A DNA stretch of 64,000 bases from Acheta domesticus (GCA_031308135.1 JAHLJT010003656.1:75938698-76002697); one strand, 5' to 3'. Positions 12,068 to 22,657 are shown, counted from the first letter of the stretch. Translations and numbers: made by a program. The notes: generated by a model from the letters alone, not told the origin.

Positions 12068-12838
12068 AGGCTGGATCAAGCTCAGAGGCAGCATTGACGC
12101 TGACGTAGCAGCGATTCTAGGTTCGAGTCTCAACGGAGGTGAATTTTCGTCACTAGTTATATAACTAGGTCGAATTCGGCCACTGTTTGGAGGAGAATTC
12201 TAGCGGTCGGCTTCTCTGATCGGAAGCTTTCCGATCAATACAAGTTGAATGCGGGAGCAGTTCCCTAACAAAAGTGACGCGGATCGCGTGCGCTTCCTCT
12301 TCCTTGTCCTTGTCCTATCCTCACCACACACAATACACATGCACTACACTACAACACATGTCGGAGGATCACGGAACTTAGATCTCGTCCCGGGTGGAGA
12401 ACCCCGCTTGTGGGAAACACCTGGATGAGGACAAGCCCGCAAACCGACGTGTGGGACGGTGTCAGATGTCGCCATCCAGCGGTGGAAGAACACTGTTATC
12501 TCCCGTGAGAAAACAAGCACTATACTGCGATTTTTGTAGGAAGAGCTCTCAAGATAACTCAAATCCCATCTTCGCGATGGAATATGTCACGGCATTTCGC
12601 GTCTTTTCTCGTTCTTGCCGGTAGAAGTCGCATGATCGCAAGCACTGCTTCATACGGTCGCGATCGTGCGAAATCTAGCGGAATGACTGTGAATGATACG
12701 AAATGCCGTGACATATTCCATCGCGAAGATGGGATTTGAGTTATCTTGAGAGCTCTTTCTACAAAAATCGCAGTATACACACACATAGCAGTTGACGCGA
12801 CCAAATACACGAAATAATAAAAAAAATCAATCTAATCA
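12068..12838 (+). mobile_element. tRNA-derived SINE copy a, split by a hairpin MITE
   Basis: The head has B box GGTTCGAGTCTC near 12120. The body follows with landmarks shared by all copies: TAGGTCGAATTCGGCCACTG, GGAGAATTCTAGCGG, TTCCTCTTCCTTGTCC, ACACATGCACTACACTAC and ACACATGTCGG. The text breaks at 12522 for the MITE and resumes after 12775 with CATAGCAGTTGACGCG and ACACGAAATAAT, the usual 3' end. Removing the MITE restores the order seen in other copies. The A-box region is degraded. Confidence 0.75.
12523..12775. mobile_element. Hairpin MITE, copy 3, near-perfect foldback
   Basis: A 253-bp element with arms of about 115 bp. The left arm begins TACTGCGATTTTTGTAGGAA and the right arm mirrors it with only a few mismatches, ending CTACAAAAATCGCAGTA. 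TA lies outside both ends (12521-12522 and 12776-12777). The core (CCCATCTTCGCGATGG, GTCACGGCATTTCG) matches copies 1 and 2. The outer 30 bp (GAGCTCTCAAGATAACTCAA) do not match the other copies. It lies inside SINE copy a, so it inserted after that SINE. Confidence 0.8.
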
Positions 12839-12852
12839 ACACACTAAAATAA

Positions 12853-12946
12853 CTATTTATGGAGGTTTGCGGACTTGTTATGGAGCTTATTTATGGAGGT
12901 TTTATGGAGGTTTGCGGACGTTTATGGAGCAATATGGAGCTTTTTA
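12853..12946. repeat. TATGGAGGTTTGCGGAC short repeats
   Basis: TTTATGGAGGTTTGCGGAC occurs twice and TTATGGAGC or ATATGGAGC three times in under 100 bp, directly upstream of the LINE remnant. Confidence 0.6.
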
Positions 12947-12957
12947 TATTCTGAAAG

Positions 12958-15120
12958 TATGGCTGAATTTGTAATAGTAAATGTTTACCTAAGGCACGAG
13001 AATTTCAATGAGAGACTTGAAATATTCACTGATTTTCTGGAAATGACACATCAAGAACACAAAGGACCACTAATGGTAGGGGAGATTCCAATGGTCGTAT
13101 TGGTTTCTCGAACCAGCTTCCCGAAGATGTCGTGGAAGGAATAGAATTTCGGGGAACAAGCAACTTGCTGGAAGCAGCTCTAAATACTAACGGACAAAAA
13201 ATGGTGGAGAATCTTGAAAGTTAAGGCCTCTGTATCCTGAATGGACGAAGTAAATCTGATGAAGTAGGTGACTTCACTTATGTCGATGGAAAAAGCTCAA
13301 GTACTATAGACCATTGTTGGTACATTGGTTTAAAAAATGATTCATATTTGGCGCCGTGGCGGGAGATTGGTTTTTTAATAACAATCTTTGGCCTTTATTA
13401 CTAGCTCAGAATTTGCATTTTAAACGTACCGCGTCGGACTTATAAAAAATTCCCTCCAAAACCGCGTGCTGGCTGCGAAAAGAGCGAGTATATAAAGTTT
13501 CTTTGTTTTCGTCGTATTGTATTCTATCTAGCAGACTTCTTGTAATAGTTTCATCTCCCTTCGCAAGGGAGCAGCACCTTCCCGATTCTGCTCCCATGCA
13601 CTCTGCTGCAGAGAAAATTATTTAAACAAACCAGATTTCCGTTTTTAACCTATGAAAGCATTGTCGCCAAATTCAAACGGCGAAACAAGGCAATTCAATG
13701 TAGTTTGCTCCGCCCACGGAACGAGATTCAGTGACCTCGCACTAATGATCCATGAGAACAGGTTAAGCTATCAAAGTTGGCACCCGTGCCGACGCTCCAA
13801 ATCGTTTCAAGGAACAACCGCCTTTCCGCGGGAAACACGCCAAAGGCAAGAGTGAAATTTTGTGGAATACAGATTAAAAGAAGGCTTTGCTTTTCATGTG
13901 AGAATGACGTAAAAAGGTGAACGATTTATTCTATGATTGCTTATTTCTTCATATTATCTTCTGATAAGAGGGGTACACTGTGTCTTTTCAGAGATCGAGC
14001 GAGCGAGCATTCCAATAACGTTCGTCTCGCCAATAAACCAAACCGATGCGCTCTCCCAGCCTGAATATTAACCTAAATCTGAATCTGAATAAGTAGTTGT
14101 ATTCGCCGTGTTAACAACCATATTTGGACCAATCAACAAGGTATCATACGCCTGTCAAATGTTTCCATACTAGGTTTTTCTGATCATCTTCCAGTCTCTG
14201 CAGAAATACACTCTGAAGGTAAGATAATGGCAAAGCAAGAGGTCGACACCGAGAGAGAGCTCAATCTTGAAGCAGAATTGAAACTCAAATGGTGTCTTGA
14301 GAGAGAATGATTACTACCAGAATTTACTAGAGACACCAACACCCTACTTGGACACTATTGATCTAGACGCCCTGAACTGTGAACTAGTCTACTACCATTT
14401 CGACAAAAGTTACACAAGGCATAATACAAGGTATATCGTTGAGCCCTACACTATTTGCTCTTTTCCTTCGAGACATTACCAGTTTCTTCGTGGATGAAGG
14501 TTTCACTGACATAGAGTTAAAAGCTGACATTCTTCGTTTTGCTGATGATTTGATTATCCTGGCAATCGATGTGATGGATAGATGTACTATTCAAGTATTC
14601 TCAGAAAAAATCCCACGAAGTTAATCTCAAAAAAAGTAAATAATGAAATTCAAAACGTCAAGCAGAATGAGGTCAGAGAGGCCGGTGAAATACAGAGGAT
14701 AAATTATAGAAATGGTTCAGCAGTATTTAGGTATCCAATTCAGAACGTCAGGATTATTCAATTACGCTGCGTGTGCCATGACCAAAGGAAACATGGGATT
14801 GGGTTCTGCCTGGAAAATTTTAATATCAGAGAAAAATGATAGCAGGCAGCCTGATAGGAAATTTTCTCAATTCCATTGTAGCATCTACTGTGCTATACGC
14901 TGCAGGTATCTGGGGTCTAAGATACACTAATCAACTGGACAAGATACAAATGAACTTCTACAAAAGGTCTTTTGGGACTAAAGAGCTTAGAGGACCATAC
15001 CAAAAAGATGTATTATCCTTTTCAAATTGTCTCATTAAACTAAACTCCGAAAGATCTAAAACTCTTTACAATGTTATTTCATCAATTATGAAATTACGAG
15101 CATTTATTATCAATGAATAG
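12958..15120 (+). pseudogene. Decayed non-LTR (LINE) retrotransposon ORF2: endonuclease and reverse transcriptase remnants
   Basis: An intact ORF2 nicks target DNA with an AP-type endonuclease and copies its RNA with reverse transcriptase. From 12958 a frame reads EFVIVNVYLRHENFNE, typical of the start of the endonuclease core. Shifted frames then supply an NGR-type segment and SSSTIDHCW near 13290-13320. The SDHLPV catalytic motif follows near 14180, after an insertion. The reverse transcriptase is represented by SPTLFALFLRDI near 14440 and the FADDLIIL catalytic box near 14540, followed by thumb and downstream pieces to 15120. Frames change many times and stops are frequent, so this is a pseudogene. 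The clade is not assigned. Confidence 0.7.
13352..14118. mobile_element. Unidentified 767-bp insertion splitting the LINE endonuclease
   Basis: CATATTTGG occurs at 13343-13351 and again at 14119-14127, one on each side of a segment that has no place in the endonuclease. Removing the segment brings STID and SDHLPV to normal spacing, apart from a one-base frame offset. The insert has no protein. It starts CGCCGTGGCGGGAGATTGG and ends GTATTCGCCGTGTTAACAAC, with an AATAAA at about 14032. There are no obvious inverted ends. A 9-bp target duplication would suit a Mutator-like element, but retroposition of unknown RNA is equally possible. Confidence 0.45.
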
Positions 15121-16212
15121 TTCAAGCTAAATTCAACAGGTTGTCTCCCTTGACACAGGTTATTCTGTATATATTTGTATATTCTGTTGTCTTCTTTTCT
15201 ATTTTATGTTATTGTATTATTTTGTTATTATGTAACTATATTATATACATATGTTGTTTACATTGTATCGTGTACTAACTACCTTATGCTATTAGAAGTT
15301 ATTTGTAATGAACTTGTTTGTGATAGAGCTGTGAATATATACACAGCAATTTGTAATAGCTTAACCCTGTAAACAAATTACTAATATAATTGAGTTGAAT
15401 TGAATATTCTACAACTGATACGCTTATTTATATGCATAATTGCTCATTGTAAGACATCTGAACAAATTTTCTATATTAATAACACCTATGTGATTATAAT
15501 CCACTATGTGAGACCCGTCAAAAATGACGAGATGAAATCAAATTCCCATATTAATAATTTGTTATGAATTCGAGTCGAACACGATTCAGTTCCTTTAAAA
15601 CTAAATTTTAGTTGTTTTTTGTCTTTTTTTGCAACTTTTCTTATTTTCAGTAGTAGATTTTATACGGGGTTCTCTCGGGGACAGCGAAGCGATTATTAGG
15701 GAGACGCTGATCGGCCACTAGGTAAAATTTTGTGTATTTGCAATTGCTGCCACTGATTTCCACGTCCCGTTAAGAAATGGAATTTAGTACCATTGTATTT
15801 CTAGTAGTACCCTTTAGTATTTCTTACAATCGTTTAGACACACTGCATTGCCGGAATTCAACAGCGCTTGTGCCGAATGTTAGGATTCCCAGAAATCGCA
15901 CATACGCGTGCGCAGCCCACCAGTACGACCGTCTTTCAACGCCACGAGAGCAAGGAGCCCGGTCTCACATCTTCAGAGTTGTTCCCTTTCGGTCGTATTC
16001 ATTATTTATTTTTACAAATTTTGCAGTGGGACACATGTTCATTACAATAAACCATTCTATATATATAACCATATATATATAACCATATATATATATAACC
16101 ATATATTTATCGTACTAATAAGATAGTGAATTTACTTCAACTTGACTGTGATTTTACAACCGAGATCCAATCGTTCTTCCTTAATAACCTAAGTCGTTTA
16201 TTCCTAGCGCGC
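15121..16212. other. No gene recognised; contains a TATATAACCA repeat
   Basis: AT-rich DNA. The only structure is about four copies of ATATATATAACCAT at 16055-16108. The overlapping open frames at 15777-16126 run into that repeat and share no known motif. Confidence 0.5.
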
Positions 16213-16800
16213 GAACCGGGAGAGGTGGCTTAGGACATCGCCTGATGTCACTGCAATGCCTCTTACCGGCAGGTTCTTAGTTCGAGTCCCGTCGGTGGCA
16301 GGATTTCTTCAGCAGCTTCACAGCTAGGTCGAATTCACTCGCTGTCTGGCGGAGAATGCTAGCGGCTGGGTGCCCTGATCGGCAGTTTTCCGTCGTTTCT
16401 CCCATAAACACCAGGCGAATGCCGGAGCAGTACCCTCACCAACTGAACATAGACTGCGCGCGATCTTTCCTTCCTCTTCCTTGTCATATCCTCACCCCTT
16501 ACTTACACACACACATGCACTACACTAGCACACATGCTGGGAGGCCGGTCGGCAACTTAGTCTGGCTGGAGCGGGACCCCGCTGGTGAGAAATACCAGGT
16601 TACGGGGTTTTGGAATACGGGGTTTTGGTTAATACGGGGTTTTGGAAAACGCCGCTAGCCGACGGTAGGTCGTTGCCGGATCTTGTCAACCAGCAGGGGA
16701 ACATCACCGCCTCCTCCCGAGGAGAAAACATGCACTACACTTACAGAACTAATGACTTTAGCCATTGACAAGCCCAGAAGCACTAACAATCAATCAATTC
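16213..16800 (+). mobile_element. tRNA-derived SINE copy b (near full length)
   Basis: The most complete plus-strand copy. The head is CCGGGAGAGGTGGCTTAGGA (A-box-like GGTGGCTTAGG), with B box AGTTCGAGTCCCG near 16280. The body has TAGGTCGAATTCACTCGCTG, CACCAGGCGAATGCCGGAGC, CGCGCGATCTTTCCTTCC and ACACATGCACTACACTAG. The 3' end is ACTAATGACTTTAGCCATTG followed by an AATCAATCAATT tail. It is unusual in holding three copies of TACGGGGTTTTGG at about 16600-16645, absent from the other copies. Confidence 0.8.
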
Positions 16801-17689
16801 CTAACTCACGTCACGGCGGATATTTAATCTCTCTGCCTACGCAAATCTGAAGTCCTGAAGCGTCGTATTGTCCTGGCACGACGCCGACTTCATGAACAAA
16901 GGTGGAAGTGTGATTGCCACCCTTCTAGACAAACTGTGAAGCAGAATAAGCGCCGCGAAAACTACCAAATTGTACTAACAGGTGCGTTTCATTTACATCA
17001 CATTTTATGTTGATCCTGTCATTTTTAATTTTTTATAGCTATTGGGTCTTTTCCGAAAAATAATTATTCGCAGAATATTTGTAAGACATAAGAAAAATAT
17101 GCACAAAACAAGTTTCTATTTTCCTTCTGTTACTTAAATGGATGTTGGGGTTGTTGGAAATTATGTAATAGATAGTGTGTTTGATTTGTGCAGGCTTCTA
17201 TTGCAGGAAAAATTGATAATAAACGATGTGACTTTGCTATCATGAATAAAGGGGAAGGGAATGTTCGTAGCGAGATCGCCAGCGGCAGACAAACATATCA
17301 TAGGTAAAGAAGAGGATCTCACCAATGTTTGATATATTTGAGATATTTACGACATTAAGTATCATTTCTTTTACTCATTTGATTAGAGGTATCTCTGAAG
17401 TCCATGTGTTTGTATGAATTGAATTATCGATTATTTCATTTTTGAACCAAGATACAGAAAAATGAATGTGCAAATAAGATCAATTTTGAACCATTTTTTC
17501 TACTTCTTAAATATAAAATTACATATTAAACGTGAGTAAAAGAAAAAAGGTTTTATCTTGTTTCTAGGAAAATATATTGTGTAGGAATATTTGACAGAAC
17601 CAACTTTATTTATTTCGAATTATATTCATTTTTGGACTTGTATGACGGCAGTTTCATACATTGGATCATTTTGAGAAATGAGAGAAAGC
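16801..17689. other. No feature recognised
   Basis: AT-rich DNA with no recognisable coding, RNA or element signature. Confidence 0.5.
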
Positions 17690-18300
17690 ATGCAAGAGGA
17701 AAGATGTGAGTCGGAGGCAGGCAGGAGAGATGGCGAGTCGGTTCGCATTGGAGGGCGCGAGGTCCAAGCGACTAGGCCAGGGCGGGGAGGGGCGAAGGGA
17801 AAGGTGAGGGGCGGAGAGAGAAGTGAATATGCGCAAAGAGATACGGGGATGGGTGGGAATTCGACGGACGTGGTGACGCGGGGAGGGATGGGAGAAGAGA
17901 TGTGAGCTGAAAGGAGTGGAGATTCGCGGGAAGTGAGGGCCGGAATGCACAGGGAGGTAAAGTGTGAGAGAGGCGGAAGTGGATGGGAAGAACGAGGGAA
18001 GGATGGGAGAGGGAGTAGAGGGAGGGGAGGGAGGAAGAGGGGGAGAGGAGGGAGGGGAGGGAGGGGAGGGAGGGAGGGGAGGGAGGGGAGGGAGGGGAGG
18101 GAGGGGAGGGAGGGGAGGGAGAGGCAAACCGATGTGGTGGGTGGGGTAGGGCGGGGTGGAGCAGGGCGCACGGAGCGAAACGAGGCAGAGATGTAAGGAA
18201 AGGAGAGGGACGCGGCGGGGCGGGGGTGGTGTAAGACATGGCAGAGTGGAGCAAAACATGGGAGAAGGAACAGTAGAGTGGTGCGAAGCCGGCCTTACTA
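17690..18300. repeat. Purine-rich low-complexity tract with GGGAGGGGA array
   Basis: The plus strand is almost entirely A and G. From 18010 to 18120 it is a near-regular GGGAGGGGAGGGA array. Open frames up to 224 codons exist on both strands here, but their translations are Gly/Arg/Glu or Pro/Ser/Leu repeats, so I reject them as genes. Confidence 0.7.
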
Positions 18301-18317
18301 ATATGCTGTGTGCCCGC

Positions 18318-18511
18318 CAGGGGCAGATCCAGCCGATCATTTTTTTGGGGGGGTGGTATCGTACAACTTATGTTATTGCATTGCATATTATTTATGTACT
18401 GTAGATATATTATACAATATTATTGTTTAAATAATTAAATAATTTGAACATAACTATTTAAATCAATTTTGGCAAGTAATGATAATAAATAAAGGTGAAC
18501 GAAAACTCTAG
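18318..18511 (-). mobile_element. hAT-like MITE, copy 2, truncated
   Basis: Starts CAGGGGCAGATCCAGCCGAT and runs through a T then G homopolymer stretch. It matches the reverse complement of the element at 74-328. Homology ends near AAAGGTGAACGAAAACTC, before the far terminal repeat, and the sequence passes straight into a SINE fragment. Confidence 0.5.
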
Positions 18512-18745
18512 GTCGCGAGTGGTCCGTGGCTCGTTTGTTACGGTGCGCTCCGGCATTCGCCTGGTGTTGATGGGAGAAACCATGGAAATCTACCGATCAG
18601 AGCAGCCAGCCGCTAGAATTCTCCTCCAGACAGCGACTGAATTCGACCCAGCTGACAAGCTAGTGTCAAAAATCCTGCCGCCGTCGGGACTCGAACCTAG
18701 GACCTCCCGTCAGAGGGACTGCAGTGACATCAGGTTGATGCACTG
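18512..18745 (-). mobile_element. tRNA-derived SINE fragment d (head half)
   Basis: Minus-strand copy keeping the tRNA-related head and the first part of the body. Landmarks are GTGGTCCGTGGCTCGTTTGT, GAATTCTCCTCCAGACAGCG, CTGCCGCCGTCGGGACTCGA (reverse of the B box) and CAGTGACATCAGGTTGATGC. The 3' half is absent, replaced by the truncated MITE on its left. Confidence 0.75.
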
Positions 18746-19137
18746 GTGTGGGTGGAGCGGGACGAACTGAGTGGGACGAGGCAGAGTTGTACGAAGAGGA
18801 GAGAGAAGGACACGGCGGGTTGGGCGGGGCGGAGTGGGACATGACAGAATGGTGCGACGCAAGGGAGACGGAGCGGGAGAGTGCTGCGAAGCGGGGCTTT
18901 ACCGGAAGCGTGGCCGTGCGGGCCGGAGCAAGGCGGGGTGGAGCGGGACGGAGCATGGCGTGTCGGGGCGTGCCGGGGGGGGCGTGGCGTGCCGGGGCGT
19001 GGCGTGGCGCGGCGGGGCGTGGCGGGGCGTGGCGGGGCGTGGCGGGGGGCGTGGCGGGGCGAGGAAGAGCGGCGCGGAGCGGGGACGAGCAGGAATCGGA
19101 GCGGGCGCGACGCGGCGCGGGCGGGCAGAGCGAGGGC
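18746..19137. repeat. G-rich degenerate repeat (GCGGGGCGTGG words)
   Basis: Dense, imperfect repeats of GGGGCGTGGCG and AGCGGGACG. Long frames on both strands are compositional, with Arg/Gly or Pro/Ala-rich translations. Confidence 0.6.
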
Positions 19138-19335
19138 GCATATAAATAGGCGGCAATGCGCGCGGCGGACAAAGGGCCGGCTGCGCCCGCGCGTCCGATG
19201 TCTCTCCTCGCGCGTAATTGGGCCTGCCCCCACCGCAGCGCTGCGGGCGAGGGCGGGCGCGGCGGCTGTGGAATATACAGTACCCGACGCCCGTCTCTCG
19301 ACGCCCACATGGGCATGCGAACAGTGATTTCTGTG
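19138..19335 (+). promoter_or_regulatory. Candidate TATA-containing promoter in CpG-rich DNA
   Basis: GCATATAAATAGGCGG at about 19138 is a strong TATA-box match, placed in otherwise GC-rich sequence with many CpG dinucleotides. Initiation about 30 bp downstream would fall near 19170. No convincing first exon is visible: the frame from 19156 has no known domain. The opposite strand contains CTATTTATATGC at the same place, so direction is uncertain. Confidence 0.3.
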
Positions 19336-19437
19336 CGCTCGCTACGCGCGTACTTGGGGGGGGGGGGGGGAGGGGGGAGTAATATAGTAGCAATGTTTGA
19401 GAAGAAACCATATTTGCGCAGTAGTCTCTTGTTCTGA

Positions 19438-20648
19438 CTCTTCGTCATCCTCCTCGTTCCTCGATTGGTTGAAATGTTCATTTTTTTAAAAAATGTTACG
19501 TGGAATCCACAACTCTTTCTAAACAGGTCAAAATATAATAAAAATTGAAGTAAACATACGGTTATAAAAAAGGTAACAATTGTACAGAAAAAATAATACA
19601 CAAATTTCGTACAGTAGGAATAGAAAACATTGAGAATGTTACCTAAAATATTTAATAGTGCAAATACTTTAGTGCATTTGGTGGATTATGTGAACTACAA
19701 ATGTAGGCCAATGACCTCACCGAACGAGATGTCCTTTACTTAAACAGGGGATCGAGGAAAGGTGAACTGTATTAGGTGTCATTCTGTTTAAAAGACTTTT
19801 TGCAAATTCAATTGAAGTTAAATGTAACAATTGCTGGATGTGTTGGAGCAATTAAAACTTGCAAACTTCTACAGCCAGTAGAGAGAATAGACTGCTGTTA
19901 ATGTATTCCACTTGCAAGTTGCTATGTGACGCTGAAAGAAATAAAATATCTTCAAAGTAATATAGTTTTATATAAATAGTATTTGAAATTAATGAGGAAT
20001 TGAGACAAAAATTAGTAGAGCAGGTTTTTCAATGAAATTTAATTAATTAAAATAAAAAAGGAAAGAGAAGGAACAATTAATGAACGGAAGATAGCAGAGG
20101 TTGGCCTCGAGCGTGTTGAAGCCCAGACTGGCGAGTATCTAGGTACATCTGAGAGATACAGAATGAATGTAATGTGCTTGGATGAGGGAAGGAAAGTAGG
20201 CTACGTGAAGGGCTAGTGAAGATTCGCGGGCAAGTAGTGTTGTTTTATTTCAGGTGTTGAATAAACATAAAAGAAGAAACCACATAACTGCCTTTATTAA
20301 TTAGTTGAGAGTGAGTTTCATTTTGTTTTCTGTCGGTAATTTTTTTTTCCCTTAGAGACTTCTTGACTTTTTCTCTTCCAAAGCGTAAGTCTCATTTTCT
20401 TTTTTGCGTTGGAGTCATCCTTTGAGTGAATACCAGAGGCGGGGAAGTTGAAAATGGAGAACGTAGGATTTTTAATGATTTAAAACCCACACATTCCCAC
20501 AAATACATTAATTTGCTGAATATTTGGAATTAATGCGAAATGAAATCCGGAAATAAATATTGGGAACCGTAAAAAAATAATCAAATATGATGTCATCGGA
20601 AACAATACGAGGTGTTAACGTACAGATACTTCGACAGTTGCAGGTTTA
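19438..20648. other. No feature recognised
   Basis: AT-rich DNA without a recognisable gene. A G homopolymer of about 13 bp lies just before it at 19357-19372. Confidence 0.5.
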
Positions 20649-20656
20649 GTGATGAC

Positions 20657-21357
20657 TAGAGACCGGAAAAATATGTAGTATTAAACGTCAAAATATGTAC
20701 ATAAATATGTAATGAAAACAGTAAGAATATGTAATAAATATGCAAAATCGGATGCAGTATGTAATAATATGTAATATTAAAATTCTCTAATTAAAAACCA
20801 TTTACATTTCAATAAATTATATTTAGAAAAACTGCTCACTTTGCATCATACAACTTTCTCGTCCGTAGTAAAAGCTTAATCTATTGTAATCCAGGACTGT
20901 AGTTTAGCAGCCCGACTAATCGCAATGGAAGCCACCGCACAAACTGGCGAGATATACGACCAGCCCATATAAACCTTAGAATCTTCATCAAAGTGTTACA
21001 TGTTGTCGATCGAAAATTTTTCTCGAAAATTAAGGTTACACATCACAAAACGCGGTGTCAGTGATATTTCGGACACCTACATTTTCCGAATAATGTAGGA
21101 ACAATGCTGATTTAAAAAAAACATATTTTCATAAAAAATATGTAATTAAATTGATGAAAGTTGATAAAATAAGAAAATAAATTGTGAAAACAACAAAATA
21201 TGTAAAATATGTAATATAGTACTAAATATGTAAAAATATACAACGAAAAAATTCGATATTTTGTTACAAGGGCTATGATTCGCCAAGATTACAGTTTTGG
21301 GAACGGTAAATAGAAAGACAAAAAATATGTACTAATTACTTAAAAATCCGGTCTCTA
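20657..21357. mobile_element. hAT-type non-autonomous element with perfect 8-bp target duplication
   Basis: The left end is TAGAGACCGGAAAAATATGT and the right end, reversed, is TAGAGACCGGATTTTTAAGT. The identical octamer GTGATGAC flanks both sides (20649-20656 and 21358-21365). Eight-base duplications and short inverted ends are the signature of hAT elements. The 701-bp body has no long frame. The word AATATGTAA or close variants recurs at least a dozen times, clustered towards both ends, possibly as subterminal transposase-binding repeats. Confidence 0.85.
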
Positions 21358-21439
21358 GTGATGACTCTTCTTTCAAGTGATGACAACTCCATTGGCTCCG
21401 TGAGTTGATGACGCCTCCAGTAAACTAATTAGCTCTCGC

Positions 21440-22110
21440 CCGTGACCTCCTCTCACTCCAGTTTAATCACTATTCACCACCGCCTGTACCTTCTTATTCT
21501 CTCCTTGTCCTATCCCTCCTTCATTCTCATCTCCTTCCTCGAAACCCCGTTCTATGTCCTGCGTCCCCGCCACAGTCATCGGCTCTGTCATCTTCGTTTT
21601 TATCTCGTCCTCTCCCCTCGACCTTGCGCCCATGCTCGCGTCGTCCTCGACCCCTCCTCACTCCCCGCTTTATCCCCTGCTCTTGACCCCACCCTGCTCT
21701 CCACCCTTGCCATCCTCCTTGCCCCTACCAAGCCTTCACCAGCGCCCACGTCATCGCCTCCGTCTTCGTCCCCGCCCTCGCCCCCCCCTCTTGTCCACGC
21801 CCTGTCCTCGTCTTGGCCCCGTCCTCGCCGTCACCCCCGACGTCGTCCCCGTTGCCCCCGACGTCACACCGCCCTGGCCCCCACCCACGCCCCCGCCCTA
21901 GCTCCGCCTTCGCTCCCGCTCTCGCCCTCGTCCCCGCTCCCGTCATCGCCCCCGCCCCATTCCCCGCGCTCGCCCCCGCCGCTCTCGTCTTCGCTCCCGC
22001 CCTCGTTCCCGCCTTCGCCCCCACGCCCCCACCCCTTTCCTCACCCCGTTCTCTCCGCAGACCTCACCCCTTCCTCGCCCCCGTCTTCACCCGTCTTCCG
22101 CCTGCGCCGC
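21440..22110. repeat. C-rich degenerate tract
   Basis: Words such as CGCCCCCGCC, CTCGTCCCC and GCCCTCGTCC recur irregularly. The 239-codon plus frame and its overlapping partners are Pro/Ser/Leu/Arg-only and are rejected as genes. Confidence 0.6.
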
Positions 22111-22189
22111 CAAGAGCAGCGGGAGATCCGGCGCCACTGGCGTACCCCAGGGGTCGGATGACCCGCCTTCATTAATATCGCCCAAGGCT

Positions 22190-22625
22190 ACGAGATAATT
22201 AACAGCATTAGGCGTCGCCGCCGGCCGCCGGCGCTTCCGCCACGTGCGGAGGCGGCTCGCGGGGGGCCCGGAGGGAGCCGATAGCCCCCCTCCCCCTCCA
22301 CCCTACCCCTGGCTCTTGGCCTCCTCGCAGGAAATTGAAACGTGGTAATGAATGCGGGGCGCTGCGCGGCGATACCCGCGTGCTAATACTTCGTCGCCGG
22401 GCGCTGCCCGCCCGCCCGCCCGCCCGCCCGCCCGCCCGCGCGCCCACCCGCCACCGAGATAGCGCCGCCGCCAGCCGGACAATAAGTTACTCTTTATCGC
22501 CCGCGCGGGCGCCGCTCGCCCGCGGCGTCAGCCCTTTTTAGCCGGCGATTCGTTCTGCCACGCGGCCGCCGGGCACCGGGCAGGTGGGCCGGGGCTGCAT
22601 GCCAGGAGAGGGAAGCGATGGATAA
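22190..22625. promoter_or_regulatory. CpG island, candidate regulatory region
   Basis: About 430 bp of dense CpG, including CACGTG within CGCCACGTGCGG, a CCCG microsatellite at 22408-22440, and CGCCCGCGCGGGCG. It borders the palindrome at 22640. No open frame resembles a known protein. Low methylation and promoter activity are inferred only from base composition. Confidence 0.35.
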
Positions 22626-22639
22626 GGACGGCGGTTGTT

Positions 22640-22657
22640 ATTGATATCGATATCAAT
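22640..22657. promoter_or_regulatory. 18-bp perfect palindrome containing TATCGATA
   Basis: ATTGATATCGATATCAAT is its own reverse complement. Its centre, TATCGATA, is identical to the DRE core bound by DREF at insect promoters, and the ATTGAT arms resemble Cut/Onecut sites. It lies 15-20 bp beyond a CpG island. Function is inference. Confidence 0.35.

Noticed and set aside
16600..16645. Possible telomeric repeat (GGGGTTTT words)
   Set aside because: Only three units inside a SINE; insects use TTAGG, so this is not telomere sequence.
17626..18340. Frames of 181-224 codons on the minus strand
   Set aside because: Pure translation of a GGAGGG-type low-complexity tract.
18666..19601. 311-codon minus-strand frame
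   Set aside because: It runs through SINE, G-rich repeat and AT-rich DNA with no domain. Composition explains it.
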